A DNA stretch of 64,000 nucleotides, from contig CACIQI010000004.1 of assembly GCA_902588745.1 (NCBI GenBank), positions 1-64,000 of the forward strand, read 5' to 3'. Position 1 is the stretch's first letter. Each line of letters starts with the position of its first letter. The notes beneath the pieces were generated by a model that worked only from the letters and a program-made list of their open reading frames with translations, did not search any database and had not been told where the DNA came from. The position numbers and the translations under genes are program-made. Of this stretch, positions 27,696-36,354 are shown one piece after another. This stretch comes from an uncultured Alphaproteobacteria bacterium (GTDB taxonomy: Bacteria > Pseudomonadota > Alphaproteobacteria > HIMB59 > GCA-002718135).

Positions 27696-28152
27696 AAATA
27701 ATTTAGATCAAAAACTTCGTTACAACGATGGTGGCAATGTCCACATGGATTTTCACGGTGCTACAAATACAACTATTGAGTTTATAATTAATAAATATGG
27801 TATCGATACCATGAACGATATCTTCAAAAAAGTTGGTAATGATGTTTATAAAGATATCAAAGATCATATTAAAAAAGGGAATATCAAAATGTTAGCTAAA
27901 CATTGGCAGCATTTTTTTGATCGGGAAAATGCTGATTATAATATTTCTATTAATGATGAAGAAATTATTTTAACGGTTAATCGTTGTACAGCATATGAAC
28001 ATGTAAGAAAGTTGGTTGGAAATGTTTCACCTAACTTTTGTGATCAAACTATTAAAACAAATGAAGCACTGGCTGAAGATACTCCATACGAAATTAAAAC
28101 TGAAATTTTAGGAGAAGCAGCATGCAGACAAACTATAAGGAAAAGAGCATGA
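27688..28152 (+). CDS. Unknown protein, first of a paralogous pair
   Basis: Not recognised. I choose GTG at 27688 (GTGAATAA overlap with the NagA-like stop) over the ORF-track ATG at 27652, giving 154 aa. An alpha-helical N-terminal half (TTIEFIINKYGIDTMNDIFKK ... DIKDHIKKGNIKMLAKHWQHFF) is followed by a beta-rich part with INDEEIILTVNRCTAYEHV and FCDQTIKTNEAL. Cys residues at ~94, ~112 and ~148 could bind metal. The same order (helices, W-x-H/hhF, D-E-x-hhL-x-V-x-x-C, C-D) recurs in the next gene, so the two are distant paralogues, perhaps a heterodimer. Confidence 0.65.
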   Translation: MNKNNLDQKLRYNDGGNVHMDFHGATNTTIEFIINKYGIDTMNDIFKKVGNDVYKDIKDHIKKGNIKMLAKHWQHFFDRENADYNISINDEEIILTVNRCTAYEHVRKLVGNVSPNFCDQTIKTNEALAEDTPYEIKTEILGEAACRQTIRKRA

Positions 28153-28634
28153 TACCTAGTGATCATTTTACCCGTTTCTATAACGAAGTTTTTAAGTTTC
28201 TCGAAGATCAAGGAGAAGAGCATCTAGAGGCTTACTGGTTGGAAATCAGTAAAAACCAAGAAAAACATACTTTAGAATTATTCAAAGAAAAAGGTTTGAA
28301 GGGGATGTATGAATACTGGGATCATATTAGAATTGAAGAAAACTGTGATATGGATTTAAAATTAGATGACGAAAAATTAGAATTAAGAATGAATGTTTGT
28401 CCAAGTCTTAGTAAAGTTTTGGATAATGATGCAGAGCCTATGAAAAGATACTGCGATCATTGTGCTGGTTGGATAGGCCCACTTATTGATAAAGTAGATC
28501 ACCATCTAGTTTATGATGTAATTGATCGTAATAAACCTCAATGCGTAGTGAAAATTTTTAAAGATAAAGAAAAGGCTATTGAAGAAGAAAAAAATGCCAA
28601 ACTTTTAATGGGATGGCCTAAGAAAAAAAAATAA
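28149..28634 (+). CDS. Unknown protein, second of a paralogous pair
   Basis: Not recognised. ATG at 28149 gives an ATGA overlap with the preceding stop and is preferred to 28122; 161 aa. Like its neighbour it has N-terminal helices (FTRFYNEVFKFLEDQGEEHLEAYW ... GMYEYWDHIRIEENC), then LDDEKLELRMNVCPSLSKVL and YCDHCAGWIGPL. The CDHC pair plus the upstream Cys residues suggest a metal site, unproven. Both lie between a NagA-like deacetylase and a BNR-repeat protein, so they likely act on, or carry, an intermediate of the same pathway. Confidence 0.65.
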   Translation: MIPSDHFTRFYNEVFKFLEDQGEEHLEAYWLEISKNQEKHTLELFKEKGLKGMYEYWDHIRIEENCDMDLKLDDEKLELRMNVCPSLSKVLDNDAEPMKRYCDHCAGWIGPLIDKVDHHLVYDVIDRNKPQCVVKIFKDKEKAIEEEKNAKLLMGWPKKKK

Positions 28635-28645
28635 AATTTTATTAA

Positions 28646-29764
28646 ATGAAAATAGATTCTTCAGGCATCTTATGTTCTGCAAAAATTGATTCAAATAAAG
28701 CATGCTATACTTTTTCATCATTTGTTTCTCTTAGTAATGGATCTATTCTTGCCACTGCAAGAGGTGGAAATAATAAAGATTCTGAATTAGAGGGAATAGA
28801 GTTTTTTCGATCAGATGATGAAGGTGAGAAATGGTCAGAACCTTGGGAGCCTTTTAAAAATGTTAAAATAGATAATCTTAAAGGCAGTCTAAAACTTTGC
28901 TATTTAACTGAAATTTCTGATTCTCATATTATTGCATCATTATTGTGGATCGATCGAACTTCTATTCCAGGAAAAGAATTATTTAATGCTGATACTGAAG
29001 GCTGTCTTCCAATGAAAATTCTAATTGCAGATTCTTATGATAATGGGAATACGTGGTCAAAACTTAGAAAAGTTCAGCTACCTAAAGACATTGGTCCACC
29101 AAGTCTTACCAATCCTATTATGAAACTACCAAATGGAAAATTAATTATGAGTATTGAAAATAATAAAGATTATTATGATGAATCAAAATGGTATCAAAAA
29201 AATATTTTCATATGTTCTTCTGATAATGGAAAAACATGGTCTAAACCTTATTTAGCAGCAGGTGATGAAACTGGAAGAATTTTTAATTGGGATTTAAGAT
29301 GTGGTGTAAATAAAAATGGAACTATTACTTCTTTTGCATGGACATATGATTCGGCAAAAAAAACTTTCCTTAATATTCATCAAAGAATAAGTAATGATGA
29401 AGGTAAAACATGGTCTCAGCCAAAAGATTTAAATATTTCTGATCAACCTTCTCATCCTGCATTATTAAAGGATGGTAAGGTAGTGTTAGCATGGGTTGAT
29501 AGATTTAAAAATCAAAGCATAAAAGTAAGAGTATCAGATAATCTCAATGCTCATTTTGATGAAATTTCTGAGGTAACAATTTTTAATCAAAAAAAAATTA
29601 AACAAAATAGTAAAGAGCTAGGAGGGTTATTAGCTGACATGAATATATGGAGTTTTGGATTGCCCTATGCTGATGTTTTACAGAGTGGGAAAGTTTTAGT
29701 TTTTTATTATGCGGGTAATGATAAAAAAATGGATCTACATTGGATACGTTTAAAATTTGAATAA
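28646..29764 (+). CDS. BNR-repeat (sialidase-like) protein, cytoplasmic
   Basis: A 372-aa six-bladed-propeller protein of the sialidase superfamily. Asp-box repeats S-x-D-x-G-x-x-W are seen four times: RSDDEGEKWSEP, DSYDNGNTWSKL, SSDNGKTWSKP and SNDEGKTWSQP. The sialidase N-terminal R-I-P arginine motif is not found; the matching region reads CYTFSSFVSLSNGSILA. There is no signal peptide, so it should act inside the cell. Exo-sialidase activity is therefore uncertain; a lyase, epimerase or hydrolase on an imported amino-sugar acid is possible. It ends next to a convergent MFS gene. Confidence 0.78.
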   Translation: MKIDSSGILCSAKIDSNKACYTFSSFVSLSNGSILATARGGNNKDSELEGIEFFRSDDEGEKWSEPWEPFKNVKIDNLKGSLKLCYLTEISDSHIIASLLWIDRTSIPGKELFNADTEGCLPMKILIADSYDNGNTWSKLRKVQLPKDIGPPSLTNPIMKLPNGKLIMSIENNKDYYDESKWYQKNIFICSSDNGKTWSKPYLAAGDETGRIFNWDLRCGVNKNGTITSFAWTYDSAKKTFLNIHQRISNDEGKTWSQPKDLNISDQPSHPALLKDGKVVLAWVDRFKNQSIKVRVSDNLNAHFDEISEVTIFNQKKIKQNSKELGGLLADMNIWSFGLPYADVLQSGKVLVFYYAGNDKKMDLHWIRLKFE

Positions 29765-29768
29765 TATT

Positions 29769-31094
29769 TTATGGTAATTGCTTTCTGTAAAAAATTAATT
29801 GTCTCAAAAAAGTCCTAACTCCCATAGCTCCTTCTTCTCTTATAAGAATAAAAGCATTCATAGATATTGCTATAATAAAAGCACAAATAACAAATAAAAC
29901 TTCATAGCTGCCAAGTAATTTGTCAAAAACAATAATCTCATTATTATCTAACCAAACAACTAAATAACCAGCTAGCACTGTTGTTACTCCTGCTGTTATT
30001 CCATCTAAGCTGTAAGCAAGTGACATAAAAGATTCTTTATTATTACTTGGTACATAGTTTAGCATAAAAATATAACCTATTGATGCACTTCCCCACATTA
30101 AGAAACCAAAGAGAAAGAAAATTATTCCAATTACGTAGCTTAAGTAAGGAGTATCAGAATTTATAAATGGTAAAGTAAGTAATAGTACTATTTGTAGACT
30201 TTGGAATATTACTCTTATACCCCTACAACCATAACTATCTGTTACTCTTCCAACTACTAAACCACTACACGTCCCACCAATTAGAATTAAAGTTGAAGAA
30301 AAAATTAATTCCCCACTTGGAATATTCATTCTAATTTTAAAATAGAGAGTTAAGAAAATAGCTAGTATGGTAATGACTAAATATTGTGTTCCTGATGAAA
30401 CTAAAAATAAGTTAAAATTTTTATCTTTAGTTGCTTTAAGTAAATTTTTTAAATAACCTTGATCATCATCTCGTCCTTTAATCTTTTTTCCCCCTTTTAA
30501 TTTTAAAAGTAAAAGAGCTGATATTAGTCCAAGAATTATTGCTATAAAAAAAACTGGGTAAAATCTCTCTAAACCCTCTCTACTATCCAACCAGATTTTT
30601 ATTCCATATGATGCAACTAAGGCAAAGGGTGTACAGATAATTCCATTAATACCAATAACTCTACCCCTAACATCTCTTGGAATAAATTCTTGCATCCAAG
30701 GCACAAATGCAGCTTCAGATAATGAACGTAAAATAGAAAACATGAGCATTGCAAAAAATAACAAGTAGAAAACAAGTGTTAAATTATCTTGATAAAACGG
30801 AACAATTAAAAAAATTAAAAGAAAAATGTACCTGCTAAATAAAGTCCAAATAGATAAAATTTTACTACCAAAATAAAGAGTTAAAGGGATACTAATTAAA
30901 GCTAAAACTTGGCAAAAAGCCATAAGACTACCTAAAATACCAATTCTATCTGGATCTAATCCTAATTCTACAGAATATAATGTTAAAGGGGCTGCAACTG
31001 TTCCTATAACAGCACACATTTGTAGTGCAGTTGAAAAATGATAATAATTAATTACTTTCATTTTTTCTTTTTCTTTAGATATTAGATTGAACAT
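29769..31094 (-). CDS. Major facilitator superfamily transporter
   Basis: A 441-aa polytopic protein with about 12 membrane helices and a long central loop (KLKGGKKIKGRDDDQGYLKN). The cytoplasmic loop motif between helices 2 and 3 is weak (LYFGSKILSIWT); the region FVPWMQEFIPRDVRGRVIGINGI near helix 4-5 and GLVVGRVTDSYGCRG near helix 8-9 are MFS-typical. It is sandwiched between two sialidase-like genes, with the second only 8 bp upstream of it in the direction opposite to transcription order (downstream gene 31103-32182 is co-directional). Likely moves a sugar acid or related organic solute; substrate unknown. Confidence 0.82.
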   Translation of the reverse strand: MFNLISKEKEKMKVINYYHFSTALQMCAVIGTVAAPLTLYSVELGLDPDRIGILGSLMAFCQVLALISIPLTLYFGSKILSIWTLFSRYIFLLIFLIVPFYQDNLTLVFYLLFFAMLMFSILRSLSEAAFVPWMQEFIPRDVRGRVIGINGIICTPFALVASYGIKIWLDSREGLERFYPVFFIAIILGLISALLLLKLKGGKKIKGRDDDQGYLKNLLKATKDKNFNLFLVSSGTQYLVITILAIFLTLYFKIRMNIPSGELIFSSTLILIGGTCSGLVVGRVTDSYGCRGIRVIFQSLQIVLLLTLPFINSDTPYLSYVIGIIFFLFGFLMWGSASIGYIFMLNYVPSNNKESFMSLAYSLDGITAGVTTVLAGYLVVWLDNNEIIVFDKLLGSYEVLFVICAFIIAISMNAFILIREEGAMGVRTFLRQLIFYRKQLP

Positions 31095-31102
31095 ATTGAT
31101 GA

Positions 31103-32182
31103 CTAAATATTTACGATATACGTTTTAATAATATGTTGGTTATCATGAATGCACCAAAAACAAATTAGTAATTCATTGTTATTTAAAAGAAGAATTGATG
31201 GTTGACCAAACTTAAGCGAGCCAAACTGTTTACTTATATTAGTATCATCACTTGATAAACCATCTTTAGAAAACAAATTGATTTCATCTAAAATTGAAAA
31301 CTTATTATCTCTTACATCAACTTTTCTTAGAATTAATCCCGTTGGGTTTTCTCTGTGACAATGAATGGTAAAAATTATATCATCTTTATAAAACATTACA
31401 TTAGACGCTTGTCCTCTGATTTTAGTATCAATTACAGTATTAAATGTTTTTCCAGCATCATCGGAAATTACAACATGGTTGCTAAGATTTTTTTTATTTT
31501 TATTGTCATAAGCCCAAAAAATAACAATAATTTTGCTGTTCGTTTCACATAATCGACATTCCCAAGTTGAAATATGTCCTTCCTTGGATTTATAAAATTC
31601 AGATAGTTTACTCCAATTTTCTCCTTCATCATCACTATAAATTATCCATCCTGAATGATCTGACTCTTTTAAATGGAAAGGTGGCGCTGCTCCTAATATT
31701 CTACCTGATTTTAACTGAATACACGGCCCTGATATTTCAAGTGGTGTTTCATTGACGTTAAAATTTTCTGGCATAGACCAACTTTCACCATTATCGTTAG
31801 AAATACTTATTTTATTATTGAGCGGCAGTATTTCAAATGTATTAGGATTAACAATTGGTGTTAAACTATCTGGTCTTACAAAAGCATAACCTATTGCCAG
31901 TAATTTATTATTTTGTAATAATAGTGGTTTAAGAGATTCTGATTCTTCCTTATTTTTATATTTATGATTATGTAAAGGTTTTGGTTTAGACCAACTTCTT
32001 CCATCATCAAAACTTTTTGAAACAAATGTTCTTTGATCAGCAGAATCAAAAGCTTGCCCAATAGTAAATAATGCAAGTAAGGAATTATCCTGTAATTTTA
32101 CTATACCCGGGAAAATACCTTGTTTACTAACGAGTAAAGGATCAGGGTTTTCGTATAGAATTATTTCATCAATTATTTTCAT
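31103..32182 (-). CDS. BNR-repeat (sialidase-like) protein
   Basis: A 359-aa Asp-box propeller related in build to the gene at 28646: SFDDGRSWSKP, SNDNGESWSMP, SDDEGENWSKL and SDDAGKTFN. The N-terminal part (KQGIFPGIVKLQDNSLLALFTI) lacks a recognisable R-I-P arginine. There is no signal peptide. It is transcribed leftward, with the MFS gene 8 bp downstream and a PhyH gene 30 bp upstream, so it sits in a unit with PanB-like, PhyH and MFS genes. True substrate unknown. Confidence 0.78.
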   Translation of the reverse strand: MKIIDEIILYENPDPLLVSKQGIFPGIVKLQDNSLLALFTIGQAFDSADQRTFVSKSFDDGRSWSKPKPLHNHKYKNKEESESLKPLLLQNNKLLAIGYAFVRPDSLTPIVNPNTFEILPLNNKISISNDNGESWSMPENFNVNETPLEISGPCIQLKSGRILGAAPPFHLKESDHSGWIIYSDDEGENWSKLSEFYKSKEGHISTWECRLCETNSKIIVIFWAYDNKNKKNLSNHVVISDDAGKTFNTVIDTKIRGQASNVMFYKDDIIFTIHCHRENPTGLILRKVDVRDNKFSILDEINLFSKDGLSSDDTNISKQFGSLKFGQPSILLLNNNELLICFWCIHDNQHIIKTYIVNI

Positions 32183-32212
32183 TTATTTTATACTAGTTAA
32201 AATTTTATTTCT

Positions 32213-33025
32213 TCACCACTCACTTTCAAATTCATGATGAAATTGAAAGCCCTTAACAGGAGTTGCTTCACCTCTCGGCATAGGAGCAATAGGATTTAAA
32301 GAGTGATTTGTTTCACCTCTAGCTATTTGAACAGAAAAAAAAGGCCACTCTGATAAATCTGCTTTAACATTTGAAGGAGAATATCTTAAAGTAATTCCAC
32401 ATCTAGGATTATTTGAATGGTTTGCATCAGAACCATGTAAAAGAGCATCTGAATGAAGAGAAATTTCACCAGCTTTTAAATTCATATATACTATTTTTTC
32501 TTTATCAATTTGATCATTAGATACTTCTTGGTTTAAATCATAATTTTTATCGTCATTAATTTTATGTAAAAATTTTTTTGTTTTATGGCTTTCTGATACT
32601 ATTTTCATTGCTGAATTAGATTTATCTGTATCATATACAGCTAACCAAACTGTAACAGAGTTTGATGGATTTAAAGGCCAATATTGAGAATCTTGATGCC
32701 AAGGAACAACACCTTTACTCTTAGCTGCTTTGTAAAAAAATTGTCCACCCCAAAGGAAAAAATTTGGCCCTAAAAGATCCTCCACATAATCAAGAATAGC
32801 CGGCGTATGTGCTAAATCATAAAACTTTTTACTCGCTTTATGCCACATATTAGTTTTGTTTATGTTAACGCCTGCGGGCAGTCTATTACTTAAATCTAAA
32901 AAAAGTTTTTGAAGATCTTTAACACCGCCTTGAGAAAATACAGGCAGACCTTTTATATAACCCTTATCTTCATACTGCGCTATTTCATTATCATTTAATC
33001 TTCTAACTAATTTACTAATTTCCAT
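32213..33025 (-). CDS. Phytanoyl-CoA dioxygenase (PhyH) family protein
   Basis: A non-heme Fe(II)/2-oxoglutarate oxygenase, 270 aa. The His-x-Asp iron pair is in VVPWHQDSQYWPL near residue 110, and the distal His in LHSDALLHGSDANHS near residue 195, followed by the 2-oxoglutarate Arg in CGITLRYSPS. It hydroxylates a small molecule; the substrate is not readable. It is co-directional with the two PanB-like genes (start abuts the preceding stop). Third PhyH of the island but not part of the tandem pair. Confidence 0.87.
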   Translation of the reverse strand: MEISKLVRRLNDNEIAQYEDKGYIKGLPVFSQGGVKDLQKLFLDLSNRLPAGVNINKTNMWHKASKKFYDLAHTPAILDYVEDLLGPNFFLWGGQFFYKAAKSKGVVPWHQDSQYWPLNPSNSVTVWLAVYDTDKSNSAMKIVSESHKTKKFLHKINDDKNYDLNQEVSNDQIDKEKIVYMNLKAGEISLHSDALLHGSDANHSNNPRCGITLRYSPSNVKADLSEWPFFSVQIARGETNHSLNPIAPMPRGEATPVKGFQFHHEFESEW

Positions 33026-33871
33026 TTAGATTTTTTTTATTAATTTTTTAAATTTTTCTAGTTCTTTTTTTTCGGCAAAAACAACATTATTTTTTGATGG
33101 AAATTTCTTATTTACTACATCCTTCTGATATTCCTTAAAAGCATCTATCCTATCCTTTTGTAACTTTTCGTATGTCTTATTAAAATCTTTATATTTTTTT
33201 GCATGTCTGGGTGTTTTAATTGAATTGAAGTGATATCCCAAAATATCTTCACCGAACAAAAATTGAATATCGGCATATCTGCCTGATCCTATTGAAATAG
33301 TCAAAGCTTTGGTACCTTTTGTTATTTCTTTTAAAACATCCTCTGGTACACATTCGACTTCTACAGCCCAAGCACCAATTTTTTCTAATTCTTTTATATC
33401 ATGATAAACTTTAATAGCCTCAGCAGAACTTTTCCCAACTGGTTTTACACCCCCTGTCCACGTTGATTTCATTGGAACAAAACCTACATGTCCTTGAAAA
33501 GGGATATTAAACTCACTTAAATATTTAATAAAATTTATATTCCATGAATTGGTGTGTATCGAGTCTACACCGACTTCAAGTAATTCAAATACTTTTTTCA
33601 TCATACTTTCTTTGGAAGCATACTCAGTATATTTTATCCCACAAGTTAAAAATGTATTGGGCGCAGCTTCGCGTATTTCTTTTAACTGATCTACCCCACA
33701 AATGATCATATCTATACCAGCAGCTTCTGCAGCTGCAGCTTCTTCAGCAGATATAACATTTATTTGTGTTAATTTTTTCTTACCTTTTAAATTTATTAAA
33801 TCTTTAATCGTATAGTTTCTATAACCAGCTTGATGTGCAAGAGAGTAAACTTTTTTAAATTTATTTTTCAT
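33026..33871 (-). CDS. PanB-fold protein lacking the metal ligands, paralogue 1
   Basis: A 281-aa protein of the ketopantoate-hydroxymethyltransferase / PEP-mutase superfamily. It aligns with PanB at GHVGFVPMKSTWTGGV, VEVECVPEDVLKEITKG and ISIGSGRYADIQFLFGEDILG. The PanB metal and substrate residues differ: the DS/D of LVGDS is CGVDQ, the Asp of ADLPF is CGIKY, and the K-x-E of VKIEGG is TNSWN. The Glu of ECVP is kept. So it is unlikely to make ketopantoate; another C-C bond reaction or a carrier role is possible. Paired with the next gene, 2 bp apart. Confidence 0.75.
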   Translation of the reverse strand: MKNKFKKVYSLAHQAGYRNYTIKDLINLKGKKKLTQINVISAEEAAAAEAAGIDMIICGVDQLKEIREAAPNTFLTCGIKYTEYASKESMMKKVFELLEVGVDSIHTNSWNINFIKYLSEFNIPFQGHVGFVPMKSTWTGGVKPVGKSSAEAIKVYHDIKELEKIGAWAVEVECVPEDVLKEITKGTKALTISIGSGRYADIQFLFGEDILGYHFNSIKTPRHAKKYKDFNKTYEKLQKDRIDAFKEYQKDVVNKKFPSKNNVVFAEKKELEKFKKLIKKI

Positions 33872-33873
33872 AA

Positions 33874-34716
33874 TTAATGTTGTTCCAGAAACTTTCTAAA
33901 TTTATTTAATTCTATTTTTTTAATTGAAATAGTATGTTTTTTTGTTGGAAATTTATTTTTTTGAACTTCTATTTTATACTTTTTGAAAGCATCAATTCTT
34001 TCTTTTTGAATATCACGTAATATTTTATCAAAATTTTTATATTTTTTTGCATGTCTTGGAAAACTTATTTTACTCTGTCCTAATATATCTTCAGCAAATA
34101 AAAATTGAGCATCTGCAGCTATTCCCGAACCAATTGAAATAGTAACAAGTGATGTGTGCTTTGTAATAACTTCTAAAATATTTTCTGGAACGAGTTCTAC
34201 TTCTATTCCCCATGCACCAGTTTTCTCAATATCCTTTATATCTCTAAATAATTCTGCAGCTTCATTTGCTGTCTTTCCAAAAGATCTAATGCCACCTATC
34301 CATGTCGTTCTTCTTGGAATAAAACCAACATGACTTTGAAAGGGAATTCTAAATTTACTTAAATGTGCCATCCATTCAAGATTCCAATTTTGACACATTA
34401 GTGAATCAGCACCAGCCTCAATTATTTCGAATGCTTTTTTTGTTGCTTCTCTTTTTGACGGGTTCTCAATAAAAGGTACACCAACAGTCATAAAAGTTTT
34501 TGAAGCAGCTTTTCTAATATTTGGAAAATCTTTTCCTGGTCCAGTTAATAATAAATCAATTCCTGCTTCTTCAGCAGCCGCAGCTTCTTCAACTGTGGTA
34601 ACTCTCACTTGTGTTAGTTTTTTCTTACCTTTTAAATTTATTAAATCTCTGACAGTATAATTTCTATATCCTAGATCATTGTTTATAGAAAAAACTCTTT
34701 TATATTTTTTTTGCAT
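33874..34716 (-). CDS. PanB-fold protein lacking the metal ligands, paralogue 2
   Basis: A 280-aa close paralogue of the gene at 33026; both open with YRNYTVRDLINLKGKKKLTQ or nearly so. It keeps SHVGFIPRRTTWIGGI, VELVPENILEVIT and ISIGSGIAADAQFLFAEDILG. Metal positions are again replaced (LLTGPG for LVGDS, VGVPF for ADLPF, CQNWN for K-x-E). It is first in the leftward unit PanB2-PanB1-PhyH-BNR-MFS. The 96-bp gap to the divergent PhyH pair probably holds both promoters. The two proteins may form a mixed oligomer; that is inference. Confidence 0.75.
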   Translation of the reverse strand: MQKKYKRVFSINNDLGYRNYTVRDLINLKGKKKLTQVRVTTVEEAAAAEEAGIDLLLTGPGKDFPNIRKAASKTFMTVGVPFIENPSKREATKKAFEIIEAGADSLMCQNWNLEWMAHLSKFRIPFQSHVGFIPRRTTWIGGIRSFGKTANEAAELFRDIKDIEKTGAWGIEVELVPENILEVITKHTSLVTISIGSGIAADAQFLFAEDILGQSKISFPRHAKKYKNFDKILRDIQKERIDAFKKYKIEVQKNKFPTKKHTISIKKIELNKFRKFLEQH

Positions 34717-34812
34717 TCTCTTATGATTTATAATTTAATTAAGAAAATATGGTAAATAATTAATTTTTACTAGCTATCTTTTTAATTTCAGTTACCATAA
34801 TTTTATTAAATT

Positions 34813-35577
34813 ATGACAACTTTTAATAATCAAGATCTTCAATCTAAATTTGATGACAACGGCTATATTGCAATAAACCCATTATTTTCAATTGATAAAA
34901 TAGAAGAGATTAAGATTGAATTATCTAGATACATTAAAGAAGTTACGCCTAATGTACCTGATCATCATATATTTTATGAAAATAAAGATGATAAAACTTC
35001 TATAAAGCAACTTCAGCAAATGTTTACTTATGATGATTACTTTAAAGAATTAATTGAAAAATCTCCTATTAGAGAAGTTGCAGAAATAGTTTTACGAGAA
35101 AAAGCTGAGCCCAAAAATTTACAATTTTTTAATAAACCACCAGGAATTGGAAAGCCAACACCACCACATCAGGATGGTTATTACTTTATGTTAAAAAAAC
35201 ATAATGCCGTTACTTGTTGGTTAGCTCTAGAAAAAGTAGATGAAGAGAATGGATGTATTCATTATGTAAAAGGTTCTCATAAATCTGAATACAGGCCACA
35301 CGGTAGATCCAATGTATTAGGTTTTTCTCAAGGTATTACTGATTTTGGAAATGAGGAAGATAAAAAGAACACAGTCTCTTTTCCTGGAGAGCCAGGAACT
35401 TTTTTAATTCACAATGCTAAAACAATACATTGGGCTGAAGGAAATAAATCTCAAACAAGAACTAGAAAAGCACTGGGATTTATTTATTATGGAGAAAGTG
35501 CAGAAATAAATCAAGAAGCACATGATGCTTATCAAGAAAAACTTCGAAAAGAAATGAAGGAGAAAAATCTAATATGA
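34813..35577 (+). CDS. Phytanoyl-CoA dioxygenase (PhyH) family protein, tandem copy 1
   Basis: Fe(II)/2-oxoglutarate oxygenase, 254 aa. Iron ligands: His and Asp in PTPPHQDGYYFML near residue 118, distal His in AKTIHWAEGNKSQTRTRK near residue 213. The stretch LQFFNKPPGIGKPTPPHQDG is shared almost unchanged with the next gene, so the two arose by tandem duplication. It overlaps that gene by 4 bp (ATGA). Likely hydroxylates an intermediate handled by the downstream aminotransferase, DapA-like and M81 proteins. Confidence 0.88.
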   Translation: MTTFNNQDLQSKFDDNGYIAINPLFSIDKIEEIKIELSRYIKEVTPNVPDHHIFYENKDDKTSIKQLQQMFTYDDYFKELIEKSPIREVAEIVLREKAEPKNLQFFNKPPGIGKPTPPHQDGYYFMLKKHNAVTCWLALEKVDEENGCIHYVKGSHKSEYRPHGRSNVLGFSQGITDFGNEEDKKNTVSFPGEPGTFLIHNAKTIHWAEGNKSQTRTRKALGFIYYGESAEINQEAHDAYQEKLRKEMKEKNLI

Positions 35578-36353
35578 ATTTTAATACCAACACCCCTGAA
35601 TTAAGTGATCTAAAAAAAATTTATGATGAAAATGGTTATAATCATATTCCTGAACTTTTTTCGAAGTCTGATATGGAGCTTATAAATAATGAGTTTGATA
35701 GATATATTAAAGACTGTGTCCCTAAAATGAAAGAAGGGGAAGTTTATTATGTTGATAAAGAAAACAAAGATACTTTAATGCAAATGCAAAAGTTAGAAGA
35801 ATACGATGCTTTCTTTCATGATCTATTTCACAATAGTAAAATAAAAGAATTAGCTGCGAACGCTTTAGGTGAGGATGTTATACCTAGAGCAATGGAATAC
35901 TTTAATAAACCTCCGGGTAAAAGCAATCCTACTCCACCTCATCAAGATGGTTATTATTTTAATTTAGATAATGATAAAGCTGTTACTGGTTGGCTTGCCC
36001 TTGAAGATGTTGATGATGAAAATGGATGTATCCATTATGTTAAAGGTTCACATAAATATGAAGGATACAGACCACATGGCAAATCAGAAATTTTAGGTTT
36101 TTCAAAAGGGGTAACTGATTTTGGAACTGAAGAGGATAAAAAAAATACTGTAAAGTTTGAAGGTAAAGCTGGAATGTTTTTAATGCACCATGCTAAAATT
36201 ATTCATTTTGCTGATCCCAATAAATCTAAAACTCGATCACGAAGAGCTTTTGGTTTTGTTTATCATGGTGTTTCTGCAAAACACGACAAGCAGAAAGAGA
36301 AAATGGAACAAGAACAATTAAAAGCAGAATTAAAATCAAAAAACAAATTATAA
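35574..36353 (+). CDS. Phytanoyl-CoA dioxygenase (PhyH) family protein, tandem copy 2
   Basis: A 259-aa paralogue of the preceding gene. Iron ligands in PTPPHQDGYYFNLDND and AKIIHFADPNKSKTRSRR are intact, so both copies should be active. Clear divergence in the N-terminal ~90 residues suggests different substrates or steps rather than a fresh duplication. It is 1 bp upstream of the class IV aminotransferase start. Continuous rightward unit 34813-39674. Confidence 0.88.
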   Translation: MNFNTNTPELSDLKKIYDENGYNHIPELFSKSDMELINNEFDRYIKDCVPKMKEGEVYYVDKENKDTLMQMQKLEEYDAFFHDLFHNSKIKELAANALGEDVIPRAMEYFNKPPGKSNPTPPHQDGYYFNLDNDKAVTGWLALEDVDDENGCIHYVKGSHKYEGYRPHGKSEILGFSKGVTDFGTEEDKKNTVKFEGKAGMFLMHHAKIIHFADPNKSKTRSRRAFGFVYHGVSAKHDKQKEKMEQEQLKAELKSKNKL

Positions 36354-36354
36354 A

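Noticed and set aside
33026-34716. Calling the two PanB-like genes panB
   Set aside because: The metal-binding and substrate residues of ketopantoate hydroxymethyltransferase are replaced in both copies.
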